Source: Salinicola endophyticus
GTDB taxonomy: Bacteria > Pseudomonadota > Gammaproteobacteria > Pseudomonadales > Halomonadaceae
NCBI RefSeq assembly: GCF_003206575.1
Contig: NZ_PZJO01000003.1
Location: 468,436 to 532,435 of the forward strand
Length of the DNA: 64,000 bases
Direction: 5' to 3'
In this document: positions 45,630 to 55,458 of the stretch, piece by piece
Layout of the letters: each line of letters starts with the position of its first letter
Numbering within the stretch: the stretch's first letter is position 1
Made by a program: the position numbers and the translations under genes
The notes under the pieces: generated by a model
What the model saw: the letters and a program-made list of their open reading frames with translations, nothing else
The model's database searches: none
What the model was told of the DNA's origin: nothing

Positions 45630-46556
45630 TCACGGCACCGGCGGCAGGTCTATCTCGTCGCTGCGTCGGGCGTCGGCGGTCATCTCGCGACATAGCCTGA
45701 GAAACTCGCGCATCGCCGTGGTGAGATACTTGTGGCGATGCCAGATGAAGGCGAAGCTGCGCGTCAGGTCGAGCTCCGGTGTTGCGATGGGTACCAGGCT
45801 GCCGCGGCGGAAGGCGTCGCGCAGCGCCAGCCGCGAGACGCAGCCGATGCCCAGCCCCGACTCCACTGCGCGCTTGATCCCTTCGGTATGCTCCAGCTCC
45901 AGCAGGATGTCGAAGCGGCCACGCCGGTGGCGCATGGCGTGCTCCAGGGTGCGCCGCGTGCCCGATCCCACCTCGCGCATGATCCACGATTCACGCAGCA
46001 GGCGCTCGATATCGGCGCTGCCCTCGGCGGCCAGCGGATGGCGGGGGGAGCAGAACACGGTCAGATCGTCATCGATCCACGGCTGAATGACGATATCGTC
46101 GTGCTGACAGTCACCCTCGATCAGGCCCAGGTCGAGCTCGTGCAGGGCGATCCGCTCGACGATCGAGGCGGTATTGCGCACCTGCAGGCGTACCCGGCTC
46201 TCGGGATAGCGCTGCATGAAGTCGCTGATCAGCAGGGTGGCCAGGTAGTTGCCGATGGTCAGTGTGGCACCGACCTCCAGCGAGCCGATGCCGCGCTGGC
46301 CCTTGAGCAGCTCCTCGATCTCTTCGCCACGGTCGAGCAGCGCCACCGCCTTGGGCAGCAGCTGGAAGCCCAGGGCGTTGAGCTTGAGCCGCTTGCCGAT
46401 GCGGTCGAGCAACTGGCAGTCGAACTGGCGCTCCAGCTCGGCCAGTGCGGCGCTGGTCGCCGACTGGGACAGCGCCAGGGTCTCGGCCGCCCGCGAGACG
46501 CTCTGATGCTGGGCGATGGCGACGAACACCTCGAGCTGACGCAGGGTGTAGCGCAT
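45630..46556 (-). CDS. finR: LysR family regulator, FinR-like
   Basis: The 308-residue product is a LysR-type regulator. The N-terminal winged helix is at about 1-60 (SVSRAAETLALSQSATSAALAELE) and the substrate-binding-like domain starts near residue 90. It is divergent from a ferredoxin-NADP reductase gene, the same arrangement as Pseudomonas finR-fpr, where FinR activates fpr under oxidative or sulfite-related stress. It also resembles the CysB/YeiE branch. The 154-bp shared gap is A+T-rich for this genome and holds a GATAA-ACC-TTATC palindrome. The symbol rests on neighbour and family together. Confidence 0.85.
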   Translation of the reverse strand: MRYTLRQLEVFVAIAQHQSVSRAAETLALSQSATSAALAELERQFDCQLLDRIGKRLKLNALGFQLLPKAVALLDRGEEIEELLKGQRGIGSLEVGATLTIGNYLATLLISDFMQRYPESRVRLQVRNTASIVERIALHELDLGLIEGDCQHDDIVIQPWIDDDLTVFCSPRHPLAAEGSADIERLLRESWIMREVGSGTRRTLEHAMRHRRGRFDILLELEHTEGIKRAVESGLGIGCVSRLALRDAFRRGSLVPIATPELDLTRSFAFIWHRHKYLTTAMREFLRLCREMTADARRSDEIDLPPVP

Positions 46557-46710
46557 GGCGAGCTCCTATATCGATAGGCTCGATAAACCTTATCCAAACA
46601 ATCCACTTAACAGAATAGCATCCGCTTCTTATAGTCTCGGCATCTACTCAGGTCATCCACTTATTCTTTTTCGATCTGTTCTATTCTCGATCCGTTCAAA
46701 GGAGCCTTTC
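46557..46710. promoter_or_regulatory. Divergent finR/fpr control region
   Basis: This gap is clearly richer in A+T than its surroundings. GATAA (46582-46586) and TTATC (46590-46594) form an inverted repeat with a 3-bp spacer, a LysR-type half-site pattern. Further AT-rich stretches (CTTATAG, TTATTCT) are fit for two back-to-back promoters, but no -35/-10 pair was unambiguous. Confidence 0.45.
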
Positions 46711-47487
46711 ATGAGCAAGTTCGCGCTGGAAGAAGTCCTCAGCGTTCATCACTGGAACGACACCCTGTTCAGCTTCCGCACTACCCGCGATCGCGGTCTG
46801 CGCTTCAAGAACGGTCAGTTCGTGATGATCGGACTGGAAGTGGAAGGCAAGCCGCTGGTGCGGGCCTACTCCATCGCCAGCCCCAACTACGAGGATCACC
46901 TCGAGTTCTTCAGCATCAAGGTGCCCGATGGCCCGCTCACCTCGCGCCTGCAGCACCTGCAGGTCGGTGACCAGGTCATGGTCAGCCGCAAGCCCACCGG
47001 CACACTGGTGTGCGACGACCTGCTGCCGGGTCGCAACCTCTACATGCTCTCCACCGGGACCGGGCTGGCACCCTTCATGAGCCTGATCCAGGACCCGGAG
47101 GTCTACGAGCGCTTCGAGAAGGTGGTGCTGATTCACGGTGTGCGTCACGTGAGCGAGCTCGCCTATGCCGATTTCATCGGCAAGGAGTTACCGGCACACG
47201 AATATCTGGGCGAAGAGATCAGCGAAAAGCTGGTCTACTACCCCACGGTGACCCGCGAGGATTTCCACACCACCGGACGCCTGACCGATCATATCCGCAG
47301 CGGCAAGCTGTTTGCAGATACCGGCCTGCCGCCGCTGGATCCCAAGCAGGATCGCGCCATGATCTGCGGCAGCCCGGCGATGCTCGACGAGACCAGCGAC
47401 CTGCTCGACGAGCTGGGCTTCTCCATCTCGCCGCGCATGGGCGAGCCGGGGGATTACGTGATCGAGCGCGCCTTCGTCGAGAAGTGA
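46711..47487 (+). CDS. fpr: Ferredoxin--NADP reductase
   Basis: The 258-residue product is a bacterial-type FNR. It has the FAD-binding RAYSIASPNYEDHLEFFSIKV (R-x-Y-S motif), VGDQVMVSRKPTGTLV, the NADP-binding YMLSTGTGLAPFMSLIQDPE, ICGSPAMLDETSDLLDELGF and the C-terminal YVIERAFVEK, where the aromatic/positively charged end stacks on FAD. It moves electrons between NADPH and ferredoxin or flavodoxin in the cytoplasm and supports redox homeostasis. AAAGGAG is 9 bp before the start. It is divergent from the LysR gene and followed by a two-way terminator. Confidence 0.95.
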   Translation: MSKFALEEVLSVHHWNDTLFSFRTTRDRGLRFKNGQFVMIGLEVEGKPLVRAYSIASPNYEDHLEFFSIKVPDGPLTSRLQHLQVGDQVMVSRKPTGTLVCDDLLPGRNLYMLSTGTGLAPFMSLIQDPEVYERFEKVVLIHGVRHVSELAYADFIGKELPAHEYLGEEISEKLVYYPTVTREDFHTTGRLTDHIRSGKLFADTGLPPLDPKQDRAMICGSPAMLDETSDLLDELGFSISPRMGEPGDYVIERAFVEK

Positions 47488-47531
47488 TCTCACCCCGGGC
47501 ATGACCGCCCGGGGCACGCAATGCAGCGCAA

Positions 47532-47570
47532 AAAAAGCCCTCGTCGACGCACTGTCTACGAGGGCTTTTT
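47532..47570. terminator. Bidirectional intrinsic terminator
   Basis: AAAAAGCCCTCGT (47532-47544) pairs with ACGAGGGCTTTTT (47558-47570), a 13-bp stem flanked by A and T runs, so it can end transcripts from fpr (plus) and from the PII gene (minus). Confidence 0.92.
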
Positions 47571-47596
47571 CGCGGTTGCGGGGTGAGCGCTTGCGC

Positions 47597-48085
<489 letters not shown>

Positions 48086-48114
48086 TTAAACATACACCGC
48101 GATGGGCGGGAATG

Positions 48115-48138
48115 AAAAAAGGCCCCCCGAAGGGGGCC
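48115..48138 (-). terminator. Intrinsic terminator of amtB
   Basis: On the minus strand GGCCCCC, loop TTCG, GGGGGCC is followed by six T residues (A run 48115-48120 on the plus strand). It lies 34 bp after the amtB stop codon and separates the glnK-amtB unit from the second PII gene. Confidence 0.9.
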
Positions 48139-48171
48139 AGGGGAGCACGCCAGCTCACTCGGTGAATCGGC

Positions 48172-49422
<1,251 letters not shown>

Positions 49423-49450
49423 TCTGTGTGTCTCCTCGTTCCGCGCCGTT

Positions 49451-49870
<420 letters not shown>

Positions 49871-50072
49871 TCACTTATTTCTTGTCTTGAAGGTTGTCAG
49901 GTCTGCCATGGCGAGCTTGCCTCGGTTGCCCGCACCAAATTGATGCGCGGTGCGTGGTCCGCTGCACTGAGAAAGAGCGGCGGCCGGGCCATGGCGTCGG
50001 CAGGCATCCGGCGCGCGCCGGTGGCGCAGTTTGCGTATGCTGAAGGGCAGTCACGAATCAGGAGATCACACC

Positions 50073-50393
50073 ATGTCGACACACGACCGTTTCGAGCGTC
50101 TGGCCAAGCAGCTCGGCGACAAGCTGCAGGGCGCCTCCCAGGCCCCGGGCGACATCCAGCGCAACGTCCAGGGGGTGCTGCGCGGCGCCATGGAGCGCAT
50201 GGATATCGTCTCGCGCGAGGACTTCGACATCATGATGGACGTGCTCACCCGCACCCGGGAGCGGGTCGAGGCGCTGGAAACGCAGGTGGCGGCGCTCGAG
50301 AACGCCCTGCACAGCGAGCGCGCCTCCCAACCCGACACGGCGGCGCTGGCTGAGGACGATACCGACGGCAGCCGCGATGGCGCCCAGCCCTGA
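50073..50393 (+). CDS. ubiK: Ubiquinone biosynthesis accessory factor UbiK (BMFP)
   Basis: The 106-residue product is a YqiC/BMFP-type protein. It has DRFERLAKQLGDKLQ, then VQGVLRGAMERMDIVSREDFDIMMDVLTRTRERVEALETQVAALE, in which the last part is a coiled coil that trimerises. UbiK helps the UbiJ-anchored Q8 biosynthetic complex. The C-terminal tail (HSERASQPDTAALAEDDTDGSRDG) is longer and acidic. AGGAG precedes the start. The last codons merge with the first of four 22-bp tandem repeats. Its neighbour comM lies 216 bp downstream on the same strand, a common arrangement in gammaproteobacteria. Confidence 0.9.
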   Translation: MSTHDRFERLAKQLGDKLQGASQAPGDIQRNVQGVLRGAMERMDIVSREDFDIMMDVLTRTRERVEALETQVAALENALHSERASQPDTAALAEDDTDGSRDGAQP

Positions 50394-50471
50394 GCGGGTT
50401 GATAGACAGCCCTGAGCGGGGTGATGGACAGCCCTGGGCGGGGTGATAGACAGCCCTGAGCGGCGTCTTGA
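50385..50471 (+). repeat. 22-bp tandem repeats crossing the ubiK stop codon
   Basis: Three full units of 22 bp (50385-50406, 50407-50428, 50429-50450) and a fourth partial unit (50451-50471) read CAGCCCTGAGCGGGGTGATAGA with 1-2 differences each. The TGA in the first unit is the ubiK stop codon. Repeat-number change here would not extend the protein but would alter the 3' region. Confidence 0.85.
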
Positions 50472-50508
50472 CTCACCCGCGCTAAAGGGCCGGGCGGTAA
50501 AGGCGATA

Positions 50509-50560
50509 ACAGGATAATCGGCCCCTTATCCTGTCCGGGCCGGCGGTGACGAGCCGCCGG
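50509..50560 (+). promoter_or_regulatory. Two inverted repeats upstream of comM
   Basis: ACAGGATAA (50509-50517) and TTATCCTGT (50526-50534) form a perfect 9-bp inverted repeat with an 8-bp spacer. CCGGCGG (50540-50546) and CCGCCGG (50554-50560) form a second 7-bp hairpin. They lie 50-100 bp before comM and could be an operator followed by a leader hairpin. No T run follows, so a terminator is unlikely. Confidence 0.45.
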
Positions 50561-50609
50561 TCCGCCTGTGTCCCGGGCATCCGCCGGGACGCGCCGTCAC
50601 GGAGGCGAC

Positions 50610-52133
50610 ATGAGCCTAGCCATCGTGCGCACGCGCGCCAGCCTCGGGCTGGAGGCGCCGCAAGTGCTGATCGAAGTGCACCTCAGCAACGGCCTGCCGG
50701 GGGTGACCCTGGTGGGGCTGCCGGAGACCGCCGTGCGCGAGAGCCGCGAGCGGGTGCGCAGCGCACTGCTCACCGCCGGCTTCGAGTTCCCCACCCGTCG
50801 TATCACCCTCAATCTGGCGCCCGCCGACCTGCCCAAGGATGGCGGCCGCTTCGACCTGCCGATCGCGCTGGGTATCTTGATGGCCTCTGGCCAGATACCG
50901 GTAGAAGCGGCGCAGCAGCTGGAGGTGATCGGCGAGCTGGCGCTGGATGGCACGCTGCGCCCGGTCACCGGTGTACTGCCGACAGCGCTGGCTGCGCGGG
51001 CCGCTGGTCGGGGTTTGATCGTGCCCTCGGCCAATGCCGACGAGGCGGCGTTGGCCGAGGGGTGCCAGGTGTTCGCGGCGGCGCATCTGCTGGCGGTGGT
51101 GGGGCATCTGCTGGGTCGCGAGCGGCTCGCGGCGCACCAACTTGGGACACCGCCGCGCGCCGAGATGGTTCAGCCTGACATGGCCGACGTCAAAGGCCAG
51201 CACCAGGCGCGCCGGGCGCTGGAAGTGGCTGCGGCCGGTGGTCACAACCTGCTGCTGGCGGGTCCGCCGGGCACCGGCAAGACCATGCTGGCGAGCCGGC
51301 TGGCCGGCATCCTGCCGCCGCTGAGCGGTGACGAGGCGCTGGAGGTGGCGGCGGTGCGCTCGGTGTGCGGGCTCTCGATCATGGATCGCTGGGGCCAGCG
51401 CCCGTTTCGTAACCCGCACCACACCTCGAGCAGCGTGGCGCTGGTGGGTGGCGGCTCCAAGCCGCGCCCCGGCGAGATCTCGCTGGCGCATCACGGCGTG
51501 CTGTTTCTGGATGAGCTGCCCGAGTTCGACCGCCACGTGCTGGAGGTGCTGCGCGAACCGCTGGAGTCGGCCCAGATCCTGATCTCGCGGGCCAATCACC
51601 AGCGCCGTTTTCCGGCCCGATTCCAACTGGTGGCGGCGATGAACCCGTGCCCCTGTGGCCACCTTGGCGATCCGCGCCAGCGCTGCCACTGCAGCCCGGC
51701 GCAGATCCAGCGCTATCAGTCGCGGCTCTCCGGGCCGCTGCTCGACCGTATCGATCTGCAGGTGGAGGTGCCGGCGCTACCGGCTACCCAGTTGACCGAC
51801 CAGACGCCGGGCGAGTCCTCGGCCAGCGTGCGTCAGCGGGTGCTGGCGGCGCGCGAGCGTCAACGCGCCCGGGGCTGGCTCAACGCCCAGCTGCCCGGGC
51901 CCGAGCTGGAAGCTGCCTGTGCCCTCAGCGTGGCCGAGCGCGAGTGGTTCGCCGGCGTGCTGGACCGGCTCAAGCTCTCGGCCCGCGCCTACCACCGGGT
52001 GCTGCGCGTCGCCCTGACCCTGACCGATCTGGGCGAAGAGTCGCGGGTCGGGCGACCCCAACTGATGGAAGCGATCGGCTACCGTCAGTTGGACCGGCTG
52101 CTCAACGCTGGCGATCCGCTGCGGGGGGGATAG
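50610..52133 (+). CDS. comM: ComM/YifB family Mg-chelatase-like AAA ATPase
   Basis: The 507-residue product has an N-terminal Lon-protease-like domain (about 1-160: VLIEVHLSNGLPGVTLVGLPE), an AAA core with Walker A GPPGTGKTM and Walker B VLFLDELPEFDRHVLEVLREPLE, and the C-terminal Mg-chelatase region with two CPCG..CHC cysteine clusters (NPCPCGHLGDPRQRCHC). ComM is a helicase that extends branch migration during natural transformation in Vibrio. In other bacteria the same protein is called YifB. GGAGG is 5 bp before the start. No competence genes are in this window, so transformability is not shown. Confidence 0.93.
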   Translation: MSLAIVRTRASLGLEAPQVLIEVHLSNGLPGVTLVGLPETAVRESRERVRSALLTAGFEFPTRRITLNLAPADLPKDGGRFDLPIALGILMASGQIPVEAAQQLEVIGELALDGTLRPVTGVLPTALAARAAGRGLIVPSANADEAALAEGCQVFAAAHLLAVVGHLLGRERLAAHQLGTPPRAEMVQPDMADVKGQHQARRALEVAAAGGHNLLLAGPPGTGKTMLASRLAGILPPLSGDEALEVAAVRSVCGLSIMDRWGQRPFRNPHHTSSSVALVGGGSKPRPGEISLAHHGVLFLDELPEFDRHVLEVLREPLESAQILISRANHQRRFPARFQLVAAMNPCPCGHLGDPRQRCHCSPAQIQRYQSRLSGPLLDRIDLQVEVPALPATQLTDQTPGESSASVRQRVLAARERQRARGWLNAQLPGPELEAACALSVAEREWFAGVLDRLKLSARAYHRVLRVALTLTDLGEESRVGRPQLMEAIGYRQLDRLLNAGDPLRGG

Positions 52134-52289
52134 GTGGGTCTCATCAGGAATGAGGCGTCATGCTCTGGTCTATGCGTTGTCATGAGCCGGGGGTAAGTTT
52201 CCGTCCAGCATCGGCTTGCTATCAGTTTTCATGGCTCAAGGCTGACTCAGGCGATGCCCGATACCTTCTCAACCAGGAACCGATCATCC

Positions 52290-52904
52290 ATGGCAGCAGA
52301 GATCCAGCACATCGTCTTCGACATCGGCAAGGTGTTGATCCATTACGATCCGCACCTGCCCTATGCCCGGCTCATTCCGGACGAGGCCGAACGGCAGTGG
52401 TTCTTCGACCATGTCTGCACCCACGCCTGGAACATAGAGCAGGACCGCGGCCGCCGTTGGGAGGATGCCGAAGCCTTGCTGATTGCCGAGCATCCCGACC
52501 GGGCCGAGGAGATTCGCCATTTCCGTCGCCATTGGCACGAGATGGTGCCCCATGCCTATGACGACAGCGTCGCGCTGATGCTGGGGCTCATCGAGGCGGG
52601 CCACGATGTGACGCTGCTGACCAATTTCGCCGCAGACACCTTCGTCGAGGCGCGCGGCCGGTTTCCGTTCCTCGATCGGCCCCGCGGCGTCACCGTGTCC
52701 GGCGAAGTCGGCCTGATCAAACCCGATATCGCTATCTACGAAACCCACGCGACATCGTTCGGCCTCGATCCGCAAAAGAGCCTTTTCATCGACGATGCGC
52801 TGGTGAACGTCGAGGGCGCGCGCGCCGCCGGCTGGCATGCCGTCCATTTCACCGGCGCAGAGACGCTGAAGCGCGACCTCGCCGGCTACGGGATCAGGGC
52901 CTGA
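52290..52904 (+). CDS. HAD family hydrolase (YihX-like)
   Basis: The 204-residue product is a haloacid dehalogenase-type phosphatase. Motif I is VFDIGKVLIHYD (Asp nucleophile, with the second Asp replaced by Gly, as in YihX-type enzymes), motif II is TLLTNF, the motif III lysine is in GLIKPDIAIYE and motif IV is FIDDALVNVEGA. Phosphate ester hydrolysis is expected; the substrate is unknown. Its phrasing (FRRHWHEMVPHAYD, GHDVTLLTNFAADTF) recalls alphaproteobacterial relatives more than typical gammaproteobacterial ones, and its wobble positions look less G+C-rich than its neighbours, so transfer is possible. It has no clear partner. Confidence 0.85.
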   Translation: MAAEIQHIVFDIGKVLIHYDPHLPYARLIPDEAERQWFFDHVCTHAWNIEQDRGRRWEDAEALLIAEHPDRAEEIRHFRRHWHEMVPHAYDDSVALMLGLIEAGHDVTLLTNFAADTFVEARGRFPFLDRPRGVTVSGEVGLIKPDIAIYETHATSFGLDPQKSLFIDDALVNVEGARAAGWHAVHFTGAETLKRDLAGYGIRA

Positions 52905-53097
52905 CCTGCGTTGCCGATCGGGGCCGCCGGTCGGTGCGCATCTGGACGCCATCGTTCGCGGCGCAGCGTCGGGTTGTGCACCCATCCTGAGCTGTCTTGT
53001 CTGGCGCCTGTGGCGAGCACATACGTGCCTTGGGTGTCCCAAGCGGTCATTGCCCACCGGTAGACTAAATCCCCCCTACGATGGAGAGAGTAAGACG

Positions 53098-53721
53098 ATG
53101 ACCTTTGGCGTCTGGCTGACCTTTCTGCTGGCGGCTTGTCTGGTGAGCCTGTCTCCCGGCGCCGGTGCCATCAACACCATGAACAGCGGCATGACCCGAG
53201 GTATTCGCGCCACCCTGCCCACCATTCTGGGGCTGCAGCTGGGTTATGCGATCCAGATCCTGGTGGTGGCGGTCGGTCTCGGAGCGGTGTTGGCCTCTTC
53301 GACCACCGCTTTCCTGGTGATCAAGTGGATCGGGGTCGCCTACCTGGTGTGGCTGGGTATCCAGAAGTGGCGCACGAGCGGCGCGATCTTGACCCAGCGC
53401 GGCGCGCACCGAACCCCGCACCGGCAGTTCTGGCAGTCCGCGCTGGTCAATCTGACCAACCCCAAGGCGACGGTGTTTCTGGTCGCGCTGTTCCCGCAGT
53501 TTCTCAGCGCGGGCGAGCCAGGATCCCACGCCACCCAGCTACTGGTGATGGGTGCCACGCTGCTGGGGGTCGATATCCTTGTCATGGGCGGCTATGCGGC
53601 GCTGGCCAGCCAGTTCAAGGCCTTCATCACCTCGGCCGCACGCATGCGCCTCATCAACCGTGTCTTTGGTTCGTTCTTCATCCTGGCGGCTGGGGTGCTG
53701 GCACTCTATCGTCGTACCTGA
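53098..53721 (+). CDS. LysE/RhtB family exporter
   Basis: The 207-residue product has about six hydrophobic helices and the LysE/RhtB signature: FGVWLTFLLAACLVSLSPGAGAINTMNSG at the start, then VKWIGVAYLVWLGIQKWR and QSALVNLTNPKATVFLVALFPQFL. Family members export amino acids or homoserine lactones across the inner membrane. GGAGAGAG is about 10 bp before the start. An upstream in-frame ATG at 53050 would add a hydrophilic stretch and is rejected. It converges with the aminotransferase gene, 16 bp apart. Substrate unknown. Confidence 0.9.
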   Translation: MTFGVWLTFLLAACLVSLSPGAGAINTMNSGMTRGIRATLPTILGLQLGYAIQILVVAVGLGAVLASSTTAFLVIKWIGVAYLVWLGIQKWRTSGAILTQRGAHRTPHRQFWQSALVNLTNPKATVFLVALFPQFLSAGEPGSHATQLLVMGATLLGVDILVMGGYAALASQFKAFITSAARMRLINRVFGSFFILAAGVLALYRRT

Positions 53722-53737
53722 GCCGGAATCGAGAGGT

Positions 53738-54901
53738 TCAGCGCAGTGCCTCGGCGATGCCATCGAGCCGCCCCGGCACCAGGGCGTCTTCCAGCGCGCT
53801 GATCCGCAGCAGATGACCCAGGGCCGGATGCGCCGGGCGATGGATCAGGGTGCCCTCGTCGAGCAGACGGCGGTGCACGGCCGCGGCGCGCTCGGCGCTG
53901 TCGAGTCGCACGGCCACGAAGTTGGTGGCGCTGGGCAGCACCTCGGCGCCCTGCGCTGCGAGCCAGCCGGCAAGGGCCTCGCGCCGCTGGATGACCGCGG
54001 CGACATGGGCGCGGGTCTCCTGCGGGTTTGCCAGCAGGGTCTCGGCCGCCGCCAGCGCCAGCGACGAAACCGCGTAGTGAATCCTCACTTTCATCAAGAC
54101 GGCCAGGATCTCCGGCGGGGCGATGGCGTAGCCGACGCGCAGCCCGGCCAGCCCATGGGCCTTGGAGAAGGTGCGCAGGCGTATCACCCCCGGCCACACC
54201 GCACTCGCCGCCGGTGCCCAGGCGTCGTCGCGGAAGTCGTGATAGGCCTCGTCGAGCACCAGGGTGCAGTCGTCGGGCAGGGCGTCACGCAGGGCCAGGA
54301 TGTCGGCGTCTTGGTGGAGATGGCCGCTGGGATTGTCAGGGTTGGCCAGATAGACCACCCGCGCGCCTTCGCGCACCGCCGCTGCGGCCAGGGCGTCGAG
54401 ATCCGGCGCCAGGCGACCGGTGGCGCTGGCGTAGTCGACCTCGATCTCGCGGCAGCCGTGGCCGCGCACGAAGTAGCTCCAGGTGGGATAGGTGCCGGCG
54501 CTGGTGATCACCGGGCTGCCGGTGTCGCATGGTCCGGAATCACAGGGTCCAGAGTCACAGGGGCCAGAGTCACAGGGTCCAGAGTCACATAGTGCGCGCA
54601 GCGTCAGCGCCATCAGGCTGTCGGCACCGGCGTCCACCAGCAGGGCGTCGCGGGGCAGGTCGAGGGCCTGGCCCAGGCAGGTGCGCAGTGACCACGCCTC
54701 GGCGTCGCCGTAGGTGCGCGCCAGGGCTGCGAGCTCGGGGCCGAAGCGGGCGTTGAGCGCCTGGTGCGGCATGTCGAGCCCTTCATTGGAGCCGATCCGG
54801 TGCGGCAGCGCATGGCCGAGCCTGCGCTCCAGCGCGGGTAGCCCGGGGAAGGGGTTGTGCGGTCCATCCTGGGTGTCGAGGTGGCGGGCAAAGCGTGACA
54901 T
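53738..54901 (-). CDS. Histidinol-phosphate aminotransferase-like PLP enzyme with internal repeat
   Basis: The 387-residue product is a fold-type I aminotransferase of the HisC/CobD kind. It starts SRFARHLDTQDGPHNPFPGLPALERRLG and carries IGSNEGLDMPH, the substrate/cofactor segment VVYLANPDNPSGHL and DEAYHDFRDD. The PLP lysine is in TFSKAHGLAGLRVGY. A five-residue unit, CDSGP, repeated four times, is inserted between LMALTLRAL and TGSPVITSAGTYPTWSYF, just before the cofactor-binding region. It is the last gene of a hydrolase-lipoprotein-aminotransferase unit, 38 bp after the lipoprotein gene. The substrate cannot be told from the sequence. Confidence 0.88.
   Translation of the reverse strand: MSRFARHLDTQDGPHNPFPGLPALERRLGHALPHRIGSNEGLDMPHQALNARFGPELAALARTYGDAEAWSLRTCLGQALDLPRDALLVDAGADSLMALTLRALCDSGPCDSGPCDSGPCDSGPCDTGSPVITSAGTYPTWSYFVRGHGCREIEVDYASATGRLAPDLDALAAAAVREGARVVYLANPDNPSGHLHQDADILALRDALPDDCTLVLDEAYHDFRDDAWAPAASAVWPGVIRLRTFSKAHGLAGLRVGYAIAPPEILAVLMKVRIHYAVSSLALAAAETLLANPQETRAHVAAVIQRREALAGWLAAQGAEVLPSATNFVAVRLDSAERAAAVHRRLLDEGTLIHRPAHPALGHLLRISALEDALVPGRLDGIAEALR
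54531..54590 (-). repeat. 15-bp in-frame tandem repeat inside the aminotransferase gene
   Basis: Four adjoining 15-bp units (54531-54545, 54546-54560, 54561-54575, 54576-54590) follow GGTCCAGAGTCACAG on the plus strand with 0-2 differences. They encode four CDSGP pentapeptides and keep the reading frame, so repeat number can change without breaking the gene. Confidence 0.92.
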
Positions 54902-54939
54902 GGGCTCTCGGTCTGGCTGGAAATGAAATTGGAGATGGT

Positions 54940-55458
54940 TCAGGGCGCGCCGCGGGAGCCGGGCAGGGCGTCGAGATCGAGCGCGCCGCTGGCCTGCCAC
55001 TGCCAGTGCTCGGACGGCGTGGCGACATGCGTCAGGTCGAAGCGTAGCCGGTAGGGTTGCAGGGTGCGGTCGCTCAGGGCCAGCGGCGGTGAGTCGGCGC
55101 TCAAGCTGGCCTGCAGCAGCCACTGGTCCGGGGTGGCGCCGTCGAGCTGTGCCGGCACCCAGTCGAGCACGTGGGGGGAGTCCTGCTGGCTCAGCAGGGC
55201 GCGCCCGAGGGCCTCGTTGAGTGCCGCGGCCGAGATCGGCAGGCGCGCGGCGACCTCCGCCGGACCCAGCAGCACGGTGATCGTCGGCGTACGCGCGGCG
55301 GGCCAGGGCGGTTTCTCCAGCAGCCCCGTGGCGGCGCTCGCCGCCAGGCCGCGCAGTGCCTGGCGCGGCGTCTCGGGGGCGCTCGAGAGGCCGCTGCAGG
55401 CGCTCAGCAGTGTCATCAGGCCAAGCCCGACGAGGGCTCTGGGCGCCCAGCGGCTCAC
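54940..55458 (-). CDS. Hypothetical lipoprotein
   Basis: The 172-residue product starts at GTG (55458) and has a lipoprotein signal with LSAC (Cys at about residue 20). A soluble domain with PTITVLLGPAEVAARLPISAAALNEALG and DRTLQPYRLRFDLTHVA follows. No family is recognised. The start overlaps the stop codon of the upstream hydrolase (GTGA), so translation is coupled. It probably sits on the outer membrane facing the periplasm. A longer upstream in-frame extension lies inside the hydrolase gene and is ignored. The last 10 residues (LPGSRGAP) are polar. Confidence 0.7.
   Translation of the reverse strand: MSRWAPRALVGLGLMTLLSACSGLSSAPETPRQALRGLAASAATGLLEKPPWPAARTPTITVLLGPAEVAARLPISAAALNEALGRALLSQQDSPHVLDWVPAQLDGATPDQWLLQASLSADSPPLALSDRTLQPYRLRFDLTHVATPSEHWQWQASGALDLDALPGSRGAP

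Noticed and set aside
50385-50471. CRISPR array
   Set aside because: The 22-bp units are directly adjacent without spacers and no cas gene is in the window.
54340-54530. Frameshift or pseudogene in the aminotransferase caused by the repeats
   Set aside because: The units are multiples of three and the frame is intact on both sides, with all catalytic motifs present.
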